A stretch of DNA of 49,965 nucleotides from Fibrobacter succinogenes (GCA_902771595.1 CACXXH010000007.1:1-49965); one strand, 5' to 3'. Shown: positions 26,964 through 34,848, numbered from the stretch's first letter. The notes: generated from the letters alone by a model not told the origin. Translations and numbers: made by a program.

Positions 26964-27005
26964 TTTTGTATACTTTAAACCAGTCCTAAAAATGGGTAGC
27001 TGACA
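26883..27005 (+). mobile_element. relic right end of an IS3-family (IS150-type) insertion sequence
   Basis: The frame 26883-26963 encodes ENYVFARTYDSLSNLAPMEY then RLMRTG and a stop, resembling the C-terminal end of an IS3-family OrfB transposase (L-x-x-L-x-P-x-E-Y). Forty nt later the sequence CCAGTCCTAAAAATGGGTAG (26981-27000) ends in CTGACA, read from the other strand as TGTCAGCTACCCATTTTTAG, the form of an IS150-group terminal inverted repeat. No left end or full transposase is present in the window, so this is a truncated relic. Confidence 0.55.
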
Positions 27006-27043
27006 ACTAGACTAAAAGAAGAGAATATTTTTAATAAAAACTT

Positions 27044-27406
27044 ATGAAAAAGAAAGATGTTCTATTCGGCATAATTGCTTCTGTTGAAGCTCTTGTTTTG
27101 TTAGGGTTTGCTATATATATAAAGTCAAATATGATTATAGTGTTTCTAATGTGTTTTATTTTCTCATCTTTTGTTTCATTTCTTTTCATTGAGAAGGATA
27201 CACTTGAATTGATGTTATTTTGTTCAATGTTTTCGCCTATTGTTGTGCCGCTTTTTTCTTTTTTGTGTAATAACGGAGTTATCAGTTTAAATGAGGTCAG
27301 CTTTTATTTTTTAGCAGAACCGATTGTGTGTCTTACATCATGGATTGTTGCAATTAGAGATAAGTTGATGAAAAAAACAAGGCTTTATCTTCAATTTCCT
27401 TTTTGA
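27044..27406 (+). CDS. small polytopic membrane protein, unknown function
   Basis: A 120-residue very hydrophobic protein with about four predicted membrane helices (LFGIIASVEALVLLGFAIYI, IIVFLMCFIFSSFVSFLFI, LELMLFCSMFSPIVVPLFSF, FYFLAEPIVCLTSWIVAI). No family recognised. It lies just right of the IS relic and is followed by a bidirectional terminator. Strong A/T bias, as in the rest of the island. Confidence 0.6.
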   Translation: MKKKDVLFGIIASVEALVLLGFAIYIKSNMIIVFLMCFIFSSFVSFLFIEKDTLELMLFCSMFSPIVVPLFSFLCNNGVISLNEVSFYFLAEPIVCLTSWIVAIRDKLMKKTRLYLQFPF

Positions 27407-27421
27407 TGTAATCATTAGTAT

Positions 27422-27447
27422 AAAAAGGTCGCCCCGGCGGCCTTTTT
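27422..27447. terminator. bidirectional terminator, copy 1
   Basis: AAAAAGGTCGCC pairs with GGCGGCCTTTTT (one G-U pair), with T tracts on both strands. It lies between converging genes. An almost identical copy, one extra G, is at 30964-30990. Confidence 0.8.
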
Positions 27448-27452
27448 CAGAG

Positions 27453-28649
27453 CTAATACAAGAAGCCGAAAAGCCAGAGCGGGATTTTGTTACCCAGGGC
27501 ATACTCGATATCGTCCGAAGCGATAAACGCGTTCGTGACTCCGGCAATCTGTTTCCCGTCCTTGCTTTGCCCGCCTACCTCGACAGTCCATTTGCGATCG
27601 ATGCGAAAGTCTCCGCGGTTTGCGTATTCCAGCGTATGCTGGTACGAGAGCTGGTTGGCAAAGAATGTCTCGCGTTCCGTCCCGATTTCGACTTGCATAA
27701 GCGACAGCGCGTGCAGCAGGTTGCAGTTTTCCATGTAAATCTTGTCGGGCTTCTGCATCCGCTTGATGTTCTGTGTATCGCTATACAGCAGGTTAATTAA
27801 CTTCGCCCTGCCGAGGTGAGAAAGGTAATTCACGATGGTGTTGCGGTTCAGTTCCGCCGTCTGCGCCATCTTGCTGATGTCGACGACAAATGGAGCCCCG
27901 GAACTCACGACCGCAAGCAGGCTGCGGAGTTTCCGCACGTTTGCGATATCGACGCCACTCAGTTGCGGCAACTCGATTTCCAGAATCAGGTTCACCACTT
28001 TCTGTACCTGCGTCAGGTAGTCGATGTTCTTTTCTAGAAAAAAGGGGTAGTAGCCCTCTCTTAGGTAAGGCTTGAAGTACTTGAGCGGCTTGCAAGCACT
28101 GACAATCGCTGTGGATGCGTCTAGCGGATGTTGCAGGATGTCTTCTAACGGGATAACCGGTAGCGAGATTCCTTCCTTAAAAAGCAGGTATTCGCGGAAC
28201 GACAGCCCCTGCATGTCGTAACTCGCGCAGCGGCGCGAAAGGTCCGCCTCGGCGTTCAGGATGTTCAGGAGAGAAGAACCCGTGAACACGACTTTCAGGT
28301 CGGGAAAACCGTCGTAGATGTTCTTGATTTCACGGCTCCAGCCATCGTACTTGTGGACCTCGTCCAGGCACAGGCATTTCCCGCCCCGCTTGTAGAATTC
28401 ATCCGCCAAATCGAGAAGCGTGTGACGGGCAAAGTAGATGTGGTCCAGGCTAGCGTAAAGGCATGCATCGGGCGCGATTCCGTATTCGCTCTTGATATGC
28501 TGCAGGAGCAGGGTGGTCTTGCCGACACCGCGTGCCCCGCGTATGGCAATCAGACGCGAATCCCAGTTGATTTTCGACATCAGACTTCGCTGGTTGGGCA
28601 TGTCGAGCCGGGAAAGCATGCGTAAATGTTGGGCTTGCAACTGTTCCAT
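27453..28649 (-). CDS. AAA ATPase with DUF4143-type C-terminus
   Basis: The 398-residue protein has a P-loop ATPase domain of the AAA_14 type: Walker A IRGARGVGKTTLLLQ (residues 34-48), Walker B KCLCLDEVHKYDGW and a sensor-like VVFTGSSLLNI. The C-terminal half (winged-helix segment MAQTAELNRNTIVNYLSHLG and the end with KWTVEVGGQSKDGKQIAG) is the DUF4143-like domain commonly fused to such ATPases. These are widespread, many-copy genes in gut bacteria and archaea with no settled function. Its base composition resembles the core genome, unlike the AT-rich genes on both sides, so it may have been inserted separately. The promoter lies in a large palindrome. Confidence 0.85.
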   Translation of the reverse strand: MEQLQAQHLRMLSRLDMPNQRSLMSKINWDSRLIAIRGARGVGKTTLLLQHIKSEYGIAPDACLYASLDHIYFARHTLLDLADEFYKRGGKCLCLDEVHKYDGWSREIKNIYDGFPDLKVVFTGSSLLNILNAEADLSRRCASYDMQGLSFREYLLFKEGISLPVIPLEDILQHPLDASTAIVSACKPLKYFKPYLREGYYPFFLEKNIDYLTQVQKVVNLILEIELPQLSGVDIANVRKLRSLLAVVSSGAPFVVDISKMAQTAELNRNTIVNYLSHLGRAKLINLLYSDTQNIKRMQKPDKIYMENCNLLHALSLMQVEIGTERETFFANQLSYQHTLEYANRGDFRIDRKWTVEVGGQSKDGKQIAGVTNAFIASDDIEYALGNKIPLWLFGFLY

Positions 28650-28680
28650 AAGCCGGACCTCTGATTGCTGTTTTTGTTTA

Positions 28681-28709
28681 AATATACGTTATTTTGCTTA
28701 ATAAAACAA
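28681..28709 (-). promoter_or_regulatory. promoter of the AAA ATPase gene
   Basis: Read on the minus strand: TTGTTT (plus 28704-28709), 17-bp spacer, TATATT (plus 28681-28686), 32 nt before the ATG at 28649. The -35 lies inside the palindrome at 28694-28746. Confidence 0.55.
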
Positions 28710-28746
28710 GCATTTTTGCGCAAAAATTGCTTGTTTAGTTAAGCAA
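28694..28746. repeat. 53-bp imperfect palindrome over the ATPase promoter
   Basis: The left half begins TTGCTTAATAAAACAAGCAT and the right half ends GCTTGTTTAGTTAAGCAA; they pair along nearly their whole length around a central TTTTTGCGCAAAAA. Each half is itself a smaller inverted repeat of GCTT/AAGC. This looks like a double operator. Confidence 0.7.
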
Positions 28747-28823
28747 ATGTTAAAAAGAGCCTGAAAACGTCGTTTTCGTTGCAAAAAAACTGGTCTAGAG
28801 AGACGGGCCTGGAACGGATAAAC

Positions 28824-28849
28824 TTAAAATTTCCTATGATTGGAGAGGT
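28824..28849 (+). repeat. 26-bp Rhs coding repeat, copy 1
   Basis: Identical over 26 nt to 29857-29882. In the Rhs frame it reads KISYDWRG, a segment preceding the Rhs core motif. An open frame from 28799 runs through it into the tip gene. Confidence 0.8.
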
Positions 28850-29293
28850 ATGGCTCAATATGTACGAAATTCTCTGGACGACTTCGGCGCACGTTATCTC
28901 GACCCGATGCTCGGAATGTGGATTTCCGTGGATCCGGCAAGACAATTTGCAAGTCCGTATCTGTATGCAGGGAATGGCGTGAATCCTTTAATTGAAATTG
29001 ATCCTGACGGGAACGACTTAAAAATAACATTAACAAGTGAAAGATATCAATTTTGGATGACTAGTCATGTAAATAAGTATAAAGCTGGCGACAATATAAA
29101 AGGACAGGTGTCACAAACTGTTCCTTTATATAAAATGACCGTTGAAAATGAAAGTGGATCTACAGCATACATGTCTGTTACAAGAGATGCTATTGCTGGT
29201 AAAGGTCCATTCAATGTTGACTGTGTTTTTATGGGAAACCCTAGATATGATGGTGGCAGAGGTTTTATGGTTTTTCCAACGATATTACCGTAG
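28850..29293 (+). CDS. orphan Rhs C-terminal tip (core motif plus candidate toxin domain)
   Basis: The first 55 residues match the conserved end of Rhs/YD-repeat proteins: SLDDFGARYLDPMLGMWIS, VDPARQFASPYLYAGNGVNP, IEIDPDGN. The remaining 90 residues (from LKITLTSERYQFWM) are an unidentified tip, the position where Rhs proteins carry toxin domains; VTRDA and a Gly-rich end are visible. The large YD-repeat shell is absent: the open frame only reaches back to 28799 (TDKLKISYDWRG). ATG 28850 is 1 nt after GGAGAGG, too close, so expression as a separate protein is doubtful. A one-base deletion in TTTT (29263-29266) may have replaced the original C-terminus; reading on in the other frame gives FYGFSNDITVETHSFVPFDE and a stop at 29328. 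Confidence 0.65.
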   Translation: MAQYVRNSLDDFGARYLDPMLGMWISVDPARQFASPYLYAGNGVNPLIEIDPDGNDLKITLTSERYQFWMTSHVNKYKAGDNIKGQVSQTVPLYKMTVENESGSTAYMSVTRDAIAGKGPFNVDCVFMGNPRYDGGRGFMVFPTILP

Positions 29294-29354
29294 AGACACA
29301 CTCTTTTGTGCCGTTTGATGAAGAATAATTAAGTTCAATGAGGTGATTTGTCGA

Positions 29355-29807
29355 ATGATTTATTCTATCCGTTGTTTCTTAATAACAGTTCTTTTTCTCG
29401 CTCTTTCGGCTTCATCTCAAAATGGAGCTTGTAAATGGGACACACAACTTAGTCAAGCAATGTTTAAATATGAAAAATACTTAAACGGACAATATGAAGC
29501 AGACGATGCAGGCATTCTTCTTCCGTTAGGGTATCGAAAAATGAACTGCCTTCTTGATTCAATTATAAAAAAGGGAAAATATGATTTCAATCCATATAAT
29601 TTGCTTTGGCTGACTGAAATTCCGGATTCTATTTTTTATTTGTCTCCCGCTAGTGTAAAGTATTTGATTGAAAATAAAAACAAACTTGTAAAAAATGCAG
29701 GTCGTTTGTTAGTCAATGAGAAAATGAAAAAAAATTATTCAATAGACAACAATGTTATAGAAAAAAACACAACGATAAAAACTTTTGATTGGTTTGTCTT
29801 TTTTTAA
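29355..29807 (+). CDS. exported protein, candidate immunity protein for the Rhs tip
   Basis: A 150-residue protein with a signal peptide (CFLITVLFLALSASSQNGA) and a Lys/Asn-rich mature domain. No family recognised. It lies directly downstream of the orphan Rhs tip on the same strand, where immunity genes are found; export would suit a toxin acting in the periplasm. GAGGTG at 29341-29346 precedes ATG 29355 by 8 nt; an in-frame GTG at 29343 overlaps that site and is less likely. Very AT-rich. Confidence 0.55.
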   Translation: MIYSIRCFLITVLFLALSASSQNGACKWDTQLSQAMFKYEKYLNGQYEADDAGILLPLGYRKMNCLLDSIIKKGKYDFNPYNLLWLTEIPDSIFYLSPASVKYLIENKNKLVKNAGRLLVNEKMKKNYSIDNNVIEKNTTIKTFDWFVFF

Positions 29808-29856
29808 AAGGTAAACGATTCCGAGGACGTTCTAGTCTAAATCAACTCCAAGGGAT

Positions 29857-29882
29857 TTAAAATTTCCTATGATTGGAGAGGT
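29857..29882 (+). repeat. 26-bp Rhs coding repeat, copy 2
   Basis: Identical to 28824-28849. Its frame reads KGFKISYDWRGVVQHE and then runs out of similarity in the next gene. A stop closes the frame upstream at about 29838. This is an Rhs fragment cut off within ten codons. Confidence 0.8.
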
Positions 29883-29892
29883 GTGGTTCAAC

Positions 29893-30519
29893 ATGAAAAT
29901 AAAATGCTGTTTTTTACTATTGCTTGTTTTCCTGGGCTGTGAGAAAAGCGAGGAAATAGAAAAAGTAGATCCGGTATTTAGCGAAAAATCAACCCTTGAC
30001 AGTGCGGTGATAAATCGATGCAAGCAGTGCTCGTATAATGAAGACTTTTATATGACTTTTGAGCTGTTCTTGAGATATTACTTTAGTCATTTTGACAACT
30101 CTTTTTCTTTAGATGATGATCTTGTGATTTACAAGCTCTCGGCGGATGACAATTATTTTATGTACTCCAAGAACAAAGAAGTAAATAAGGTCTGGTCGGG
30201 TGTTTGCGGTGTATATGAGAATCTATCGCCGGAGCAAATGGAAAGATTAAATAATATTGAAAATAAAGTAAGAGTTGTGACAAAAAAAGAATCGACAAAA
30301 AATGGACCAAGAATTTCCTTGTTCGTGTGGAAGGGTAAAAGCAAAAAGTATGGTACATTAAAAGATAGATTTGAGTATTTTCCAGGCAATGAAGAAATCA
30401 GAGGAGAAGATGACATGTACAATTTCTTTGCGAAAGAAGTCTTTGTTCATGGATGCAAAAAAACATCTTCTATTAACTTTTTAAGTGACCGAGGGCAAGC
30501 TCAAGTGAAGAAACTCTAA
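29893..30519 (+). CDS. lipoprotein, immunity-like, fused to an Rhs remnant
   Basis: A 208-residue lipoprotein: signal with lipobox VFLGC (Cys near residue 16), then an acidic mature protein with few recognisable features (TLDSAVINRCKQCSYNEDF, WSGVCGVYENLSPEQMERL). The start at 29893 sits 11 nt after GGAGAGG in the second copy of the 26-bp Rhs repeat, so an Rhs coding remnant now serves as its ribosome-binding region. This arrangement is what a displaced tip-immunity cassette leaves after deletion of the tip. Function as an immunity protein is inference. Confidence 0.55.
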   Translation: MKIKCCFLLLLVFLGCEKSEEIEKVDPVFSEKSTLDSAVINRCKQCSYNEDFYMTFELFLRYYFSHFDNSFSLDDDLVIYKLSADDNYFMYSKNKEVNKVWSGVCGVYENLSPEQMERLNNIENKVRVVTKKESTKNGPRISLFVWKGKSKKYGTLKDRFEYFPGNEEIRGEDDMYNFFAKEVFVHGCKKTSSINFLSDRGQAQVKKL

Positions 30520-30538
30520 AAGAAAGCGGATAAGGATT

Positions 30539-30961
30539 ATGATGCAGAAGTTTTCCTGTATTGTGTTGAGCTTGTTTGGATTGCTATATGCTGACTGTCC
30601 CCAAAAAATGGTGCAGTCGGACTTATTTATGATTCGTGATACAGGGAAACAGTGCGTTGTATATAACGAAATAGAATTAAGCGATTGTGTTAAGAATTTT
30701 CCATACAAGAATTATGTTTTTTTGATAGATTATGTGAGCACATCATTAATTGTATGGAATGATTATATGGCGTATTTGAATGTAAGTGTGCCTGGAGGCG
30801 TGTCTAAGAAAAATGGGAAATGGATAAGAAAACCTGATGCAAGAAATTTTTGTGTTGATAAAAATGGTATAAAGGAAATAGACTATTATGCTCCATATGC
30901 CAAAGAAACAATTGAAGAAAAAATACGAAGGATGGCTTCTCAAAAGCGTAAAATGAAATGA
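30539..30961 (+). CDS. small exported protein, unknown function
   Basis: A 140-residue protein with a signal peptide (KFSCIVLSLFGLLYADCPQK, cleavage near residue 18) and Cys at several positions (QCVVYNE, LSDCVKNF, NFCVDKNG). No family recognised. It follows the previous gene by 19 nt and is last in the island before a bidirectional terminator. Two adjacent ATG codons (30539 and 30542) could start it; AAGG lies about 6 nt upstream. Confidence 0.6.
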   Translation: MMQKFSCIVLSLFGLLYADCPQKMVQSDLFMIRDTGKQCVVYNEIELSDCVKNFPYKNYVFLIDYVSTSLIVWNDYMAYLNVSVPGGVSKKNGKWIRKPDARNFCVDKNGIKEIDYYAPYAKETIEEKIRRMASQKRKMK

Positions 30962-30963
30962 TT

Positions 30964-30990
30964 AAAAAGGGTCGCCCCGGCGGCCTTTTT
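30964..30990. terminator. bidirectional terminator, copy 2
   Basis: AAAAAGGGTCGCCCCGGCGG then CCTTTTT: same hairpin as 27422-27447 with one added G. It separates the island from the converging helicase gene. Confidence 0.8.
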
Positions 30991-31017
30991 CTGTGATTAG
31001 TTTGTGCTGAAATCTTG

Positions 31018-34000
31018 CTAGACGAGGGTGTTGTCGAGCCCGAAGACTTCGCCGAGCTGCTTGTCGTCCATGTCGGCGAGCCAGGTTTCGCCCGCGCTCA
31101 CGGTCATGTTCGCGATGGACTTCTTGGTTTCCAAAAGCGCGTTGATTTTTTCTTCGAACGTTCCCTTGGTGATGAACCTGTGGACCTGCACATTGCGCGT
31201 CTGCCCGATACGGAAGGCGCGGTCGGTGGCCTGCGCTTCGATGGCGGGGTTCCACCACAAGTCGTAATGGATGACCTGCGATGCGGCGGTGAGGTTGAGG
31301 CCCGTGCCACCCGCCTTCAGCGAGAGGATGAGCACCTTGCATTCGGGGTTCTTCTGGAAGTCCTCGATCATGGAGGTGCGCTGCGTCTGCGTGCATCCGC
31401 CGTGGTAGAAGTGTGTGCGGAGCCCGAGTTCTTCCGTGATGGTCTTTTCGAGCAGGAATCCCATCTCAGCAAACTGCGTGAAGATGAGCGTCTTTTCGCC
31501 CTGTTCCTGGATGGAGGTGAGCAGGTCGAGGAGCATCTGCATTTTGCCGGAGGAAAGGGCCGGCGCGCTTGTGGCCGGCACATTTTCTGCTGGCGTCGCT
31601 TCTGCAGTTTCTGCCTGCGGGTCGCTCGCTTCGGCGACTTTCTCCTGCGGTGCAACAGCCGCGCCCTTCAAAAACGTCGCGGGGTGGTTGCATATTTGCT
31701 TCAAGGCGAGAATCATCTGCAAAATGATTCCCTTGCGCTTGAATAGCGCGTGCGCGTCGTTCGCCTTCTCGCTCAGCGCCTGCTCCATCTCGAGTTCCTG
31801 CATGAAGTGCTCGAGCGTCTTCTGGTACAGCGCCGCCTGCGGCTTGGTGAGTTCGGCGTATTCGTCCTGGATAATCTTGTCGGGCAAGTCGCTGATGATG
31901 CTCTTGTCTGTCTTGAGACGGCGCAGCATGAAGGGGGCGGTAATCTTCCGGAATGTTTCCGCCACTTTCTCGTTGCCCATTTTCTGGATGGGCGTCTCGA
32001 ACTTCTCGCGGAATTCGGCGGCGCTCGGGAAGAACCCGCGGTTCGCGAAGTCCATGATGGTCCAGAATTCCATGAGGCGGTTTTCGACGGGAGTGCCGCT
32101 CATTGCGATTTTCATGGGGGCGCGCATCCGGCGCAACAGCCTGCTCTGCTCGCTGTCCGCGTTCTTGATGTTCTGCGCTTCGTCGATGACGATGGCCTGC
32201 CACGGGCGTTCGTTCAGTTCTTCGAAGTCCTTGCGGAAGGTGGCGTAGGTCGTGAGCAGCACATCGGCGTGGAACTTCTCGAGGTCGCGGCTTCCGCCGT
32301 GGTAGGCGAAGAACGTGAGTTCTGGCGCGAACTTCTTGATTTCGACCTGCCAGTTGCACAACAGGCCCGCGGGCAGCACGACGAGCGCCTTCTTTTCGGC
32401 GAGCTTGCCTTCTTCGTGCATCTTGAGGAGGAATGCGATGACCTGGAGCGTCTTTCCGAGGCCCATGTCGTCGGCGAGGATGCAGCCGAAACCGATTTCG
32501 AGGTTCTTGTACATCCACGAGTAGCCGCGCACCTGGTAGGGGCGCATGGTCGCGTTCAGGTGCTCGGGGAGGGGTACTTCGGTTTCGGCGCGCCAGGCGT
32601 CGAATTGCTGCTTGAATTCGCCCGCCATCTCGACCGGAACGCCGTCGCATTCGCCCGTGAAGCATGCCTGCACGAGTTTCGCCTGCGTGATGACCGGAGC
32701 GTCGTCCGCGCTTTCGTCGCCCGTGCCGTCCTTACCAGCGTCGGAGATCTCGCCGTCGTTGCCCGCGGCGCTTTCTGTGCCTGCGTTTGAACCTTTTTTG
32801 CCGGCGCCTTCCTTACCAGAAGAACCCGAGGCGTTCTTGCCCTCCAACTTTTCGCGGATGGCTTTCAAATCCTCTTCCGATACGGTCACGTACTGCGACT
32901 TGTATTTCAGAAGTCCGTCCGCGTTTTCGGCAAGTTCCAGGAATTCTTCCGCGGATACGTTCTCGTCGCCGATTGCGATTTCCCAGTCAAAGTCGAGCAG
33001 GTCGTTTGCGGTGAACGCGCCGAAGCTCATGCTGCCCTGCAGGCGCATCTTGGGCTTTGGCTTGCCCACGTTCAGCAGGTTCTTGGGGATTTCGGTCTTG
33101 ATGCCGAAAATTTCGAGTTTCTTGAGGCAATCCTGCAAGAATTCGAGCAACACCGCGCCCTGCATCATGATGGGGGAGGCCGCACGGTTCTCGATGTATG
33201 CTCCCATCGGCTTGAAGGAATCGGCGATGCCGTTCAGGATGTTCAGAATCGAGAGGAGCCGCGCATCGTTTTCTTCGAACAGGGTGGAAAGCGGCGTGAG
33301 CTTGTCGGCATCGAATACGAAAACTTCGAGTGCGACCTGCTCGCCGGTCTCGTAGCACTTGAAAAGCAGTTGCGTGCGGAAATCCAAACTCGAGTAGACC
33401 GAGAACCACTTCTGGATTTTTCCGGGGATGGCATGCGCGCTATTGGCGAGCTTTCCCGAGACGCAGTTGAAGAAGAACGAAAGCAGGTTCCCGTGGTTCG
33501 TCTTGAGCGCGGGCTTGTACGTGTGCGCGAAACGCAGCAATTGCGAGATGAACAGCGAAAGCACGTGTTCCGCAGGTTCCGCAATTTCGACAAATTCGTC
33601 TTCTTTTGCCGTGAAGGCGAAATGCGGCGGGACGGCGGCCTCGATGTCCGCGACAATCCCGAGGATATCGGGCAACATTTCGGCAGGCATCCATCGCATC
33701 TGCGCGACATCCTTGCCGATCCAGAAGACCTGCGGGTAGATGGCGCCCGTTCTCACCAGGTGGAATGCGACGTTCAGGAGCTGCAGCAGGTAGCGCACGG
33801 AGTAGCTGTGCCACGAGAGGTTCCCCTTGTCGAGGCAGCAGAGGGCGCCCATCACGCTCGAGACGTTGAGCCCGCTCTTGATGACGTTCCCGTTTTCGCC
33901 CGACTGCTCGAAATACCAGCGCCAGCCGTCTTTATGGAACAGGCGCAAGTTTTCCTTTTCCATCAGGAATGTCTTTGCGTTGTTTGCCCGGAAGTGCTCG

Positions 34001-34848
34001 GCGAACACGTCGAAGTTCTCGTAGTTCAAGAAGAACTTGCGGCAGCCCTCGAGCTCGTCGGTGTAGCTCTTGCGGAAGTTGCCCGCAGTGCAGAACGACG
34101 GGAAGTTCTGCAGCATGGCAGGCAGTATGCGCGAATAGTCCTTCCACTCGCCGTAGTTGAATACGGGCAGGCGTTGCGGCGGCGTGCGCGAGACGTTCTG
34201 CGGGGAATTTGCGAACAAGCTAGCGCTAGCGTCTTCGGCGAAGTCGAGGCTGTTGTCGACCTTCTCCTCGAAAATCTTGTTCTTGATTCCCGATGTCCGC
34301 ACGAGGCTCTTCTCGTAGGGCGCGTCGAGGTCGGACTGGATGGCGGGGCTGTTCTTGTAGTGGGCGAGGTCGAGCCCGTGGAGCTTGAACAGGAGCGACG
34401 GGTCGGAGCCTGCCATTTCGGCAATCTTGAGGAAGGTCGCGGCGATGTACTTGCACGGGACGGGATCGCGGCAGTCGCAGCCCATCTTCACGTCGTCGCT
34501 GCTGTCGAACAGGTTGATGCCGCTCTTTGCGAGCAGGAGCTCGGTGGGTGGGTTCATCGCACCGTTTTCGAGCGCAAGCATCTCGGAGGGCTGCTGTTTT
34601 AGCAGGTTGATGAACACGCCAATCTTTTCGTCGTGGAATTTGGGAAATACGATGTAATTGTTGTGGAGCCCGCCGTTCGGGCCCTTCACTACGGAAATGA
34701 CGCGGTTGTCGATGATGTCGATGCTCGTGACCTGCCCGCGTTCCACGAAGCGCATGCCTTGCAGTACGGTCTGCTCGTCACACGACCGGAAAAGGCCTTC
34801 CAGCCATTTTTTACACCACCACGTGTTGCCGTACTTTCCAAAATCCAT
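31018..34848 (-). CDS. SNF2-family DEAD/H helicase with N-terminal SWIM-like zinc motif
   Basis: SNF2 ATPases translocate on double-stranded DNA and remodel protein-DNA complexes; bacterial forms are linked to transcription and recombination. The 1276-residue protein has an N-terminal SWIM-like motif (CDCRDPVPCKYIAATFLK, Cys 124, 126, 132), where Tyr 134 replaces the usual His. A long middle region follows, then the SNF2 core: LADDMGLGKTLQVIAF (about residue 793), VIDEAQNIKNADS, AMSGTPVENRLMEFWTIMDF. The helicase C domain has LIFTQFAEMGFLLEKTI, LSLKAGGTGLNLT, WWNPAIEAQATDRAFRIGQT, and QVHRFITKGTFEEKIN. All helicase motifs are intact. It lies beside the accessory island but has core-like composition. 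Confidence 0.93.
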   Translation of the reverse strand: MDFGKYGNTWWCKKWLEGLFRSCDEQTVLQGMRFVERGQVTSIDIIDNRVISVVKGPNGGLHNNYIVFPKFHDEKIGVFINLLKQQPSEMLALENGAMNPPTELLLAKSGINLFDSSDDVKMGCDCRDPVPCKYIAATFLKIAEMAGSDPSLLFKLHGLDLAHYKNSPAIQSDLDAPYEKSLVRTSGIKNKIFEEKVDNSLDFAEDASASLFANSPQNVSRTPPQRLPVFNYGEWKDYSRILPAMLQNFPSFCTAGNFRKSYTDELEGCRKFFLNYENFDVFAEHFRANNAKTFLMEKENLRLFHKDGWRWYFEQSGENGNVIKSGLNVSSVMGALCCLDKGNLSWHSYSVRYLLQLLNVAFHLVRTGAIYPQVFWIGKDVAQMRWMPAEMLPDILGIVADIEAAVPPHFAFTAKEDEFVEIAEPAEHVLSLFISQLLRFAHTYKPALKTNHGNLLSFFFNCVSGKLANSAHAIPGKIQKWFSVYSSLDFRTQLLFKCYETGEQVALEVFVFDADKLTPLSTLFEENDARLLSILNILNGIADSFKPMGAYIENRAASPIMMQGAVLLEFLQDCLKKLEIFGIKTEIPKNLLNVGKPKPKMRLQGSMSFGAFTANDLLDFDWEIAIGDENVSAEEFLELAENADGLLKYKSQYVTVSEEDLKAIREKLEGKNASGSSGKEGAGKKGSNAGTESAAGNDGEISDAGKDGTGDESADDAPVITQAKLVQACFTGECDGVPVEMAGEFKQQFDAWRAETEVPLPEHLNATMRPYQVRGYSWMYKNLEIGFGCILADDMGLGKTLQVIAFLLKMHEEGKLAEKKALVVLPAGLLCNWQVEIKKFAPELTFFAYHGGSRDLEKFHADVLLTTYATFRKDFEELNERPWQAIVIDEAQNIKNADSEQSRLLRRMRAPMKIAMSGTPVENRLMEFWTIMDFANRGFFPSAAEFREKFETPIQKMGNEKVAETFRKITAPFMLRRLKTDKSIISDLPDKIIQDEYAELTKPQAALYQKTLEHFMQELEMEQALSEKANDAHALFKRKGIILQMILALKQICNHPATFLKGAAVAPQEKVAEASDPQAETAEATPAENVPATSAPALSSGKMQMLLDLLTSIQEQGEKTLIFTQFAEMGFLLEKTITEELGLRTHFYHGGCTQTQRTSMIEDFQKNPECKVLILSLKAGGTGLNLTAASQVIHYDLWWNPAIEAQATDRAFRIGQTRNVQVHRFITKGTFEEKINALLETKKSIANMTVSAGETWLADMDDKQLGEVFGLDNTLV

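Noticed and set aside
28860..28982. Short frame starting at ATG 28860, well spaced from GGAGAGG
   Set aside because: It encodes 40 residues out of frame with the Rhs core and without similarity; the spacing is probably a leftover of the 26-bp repeat.
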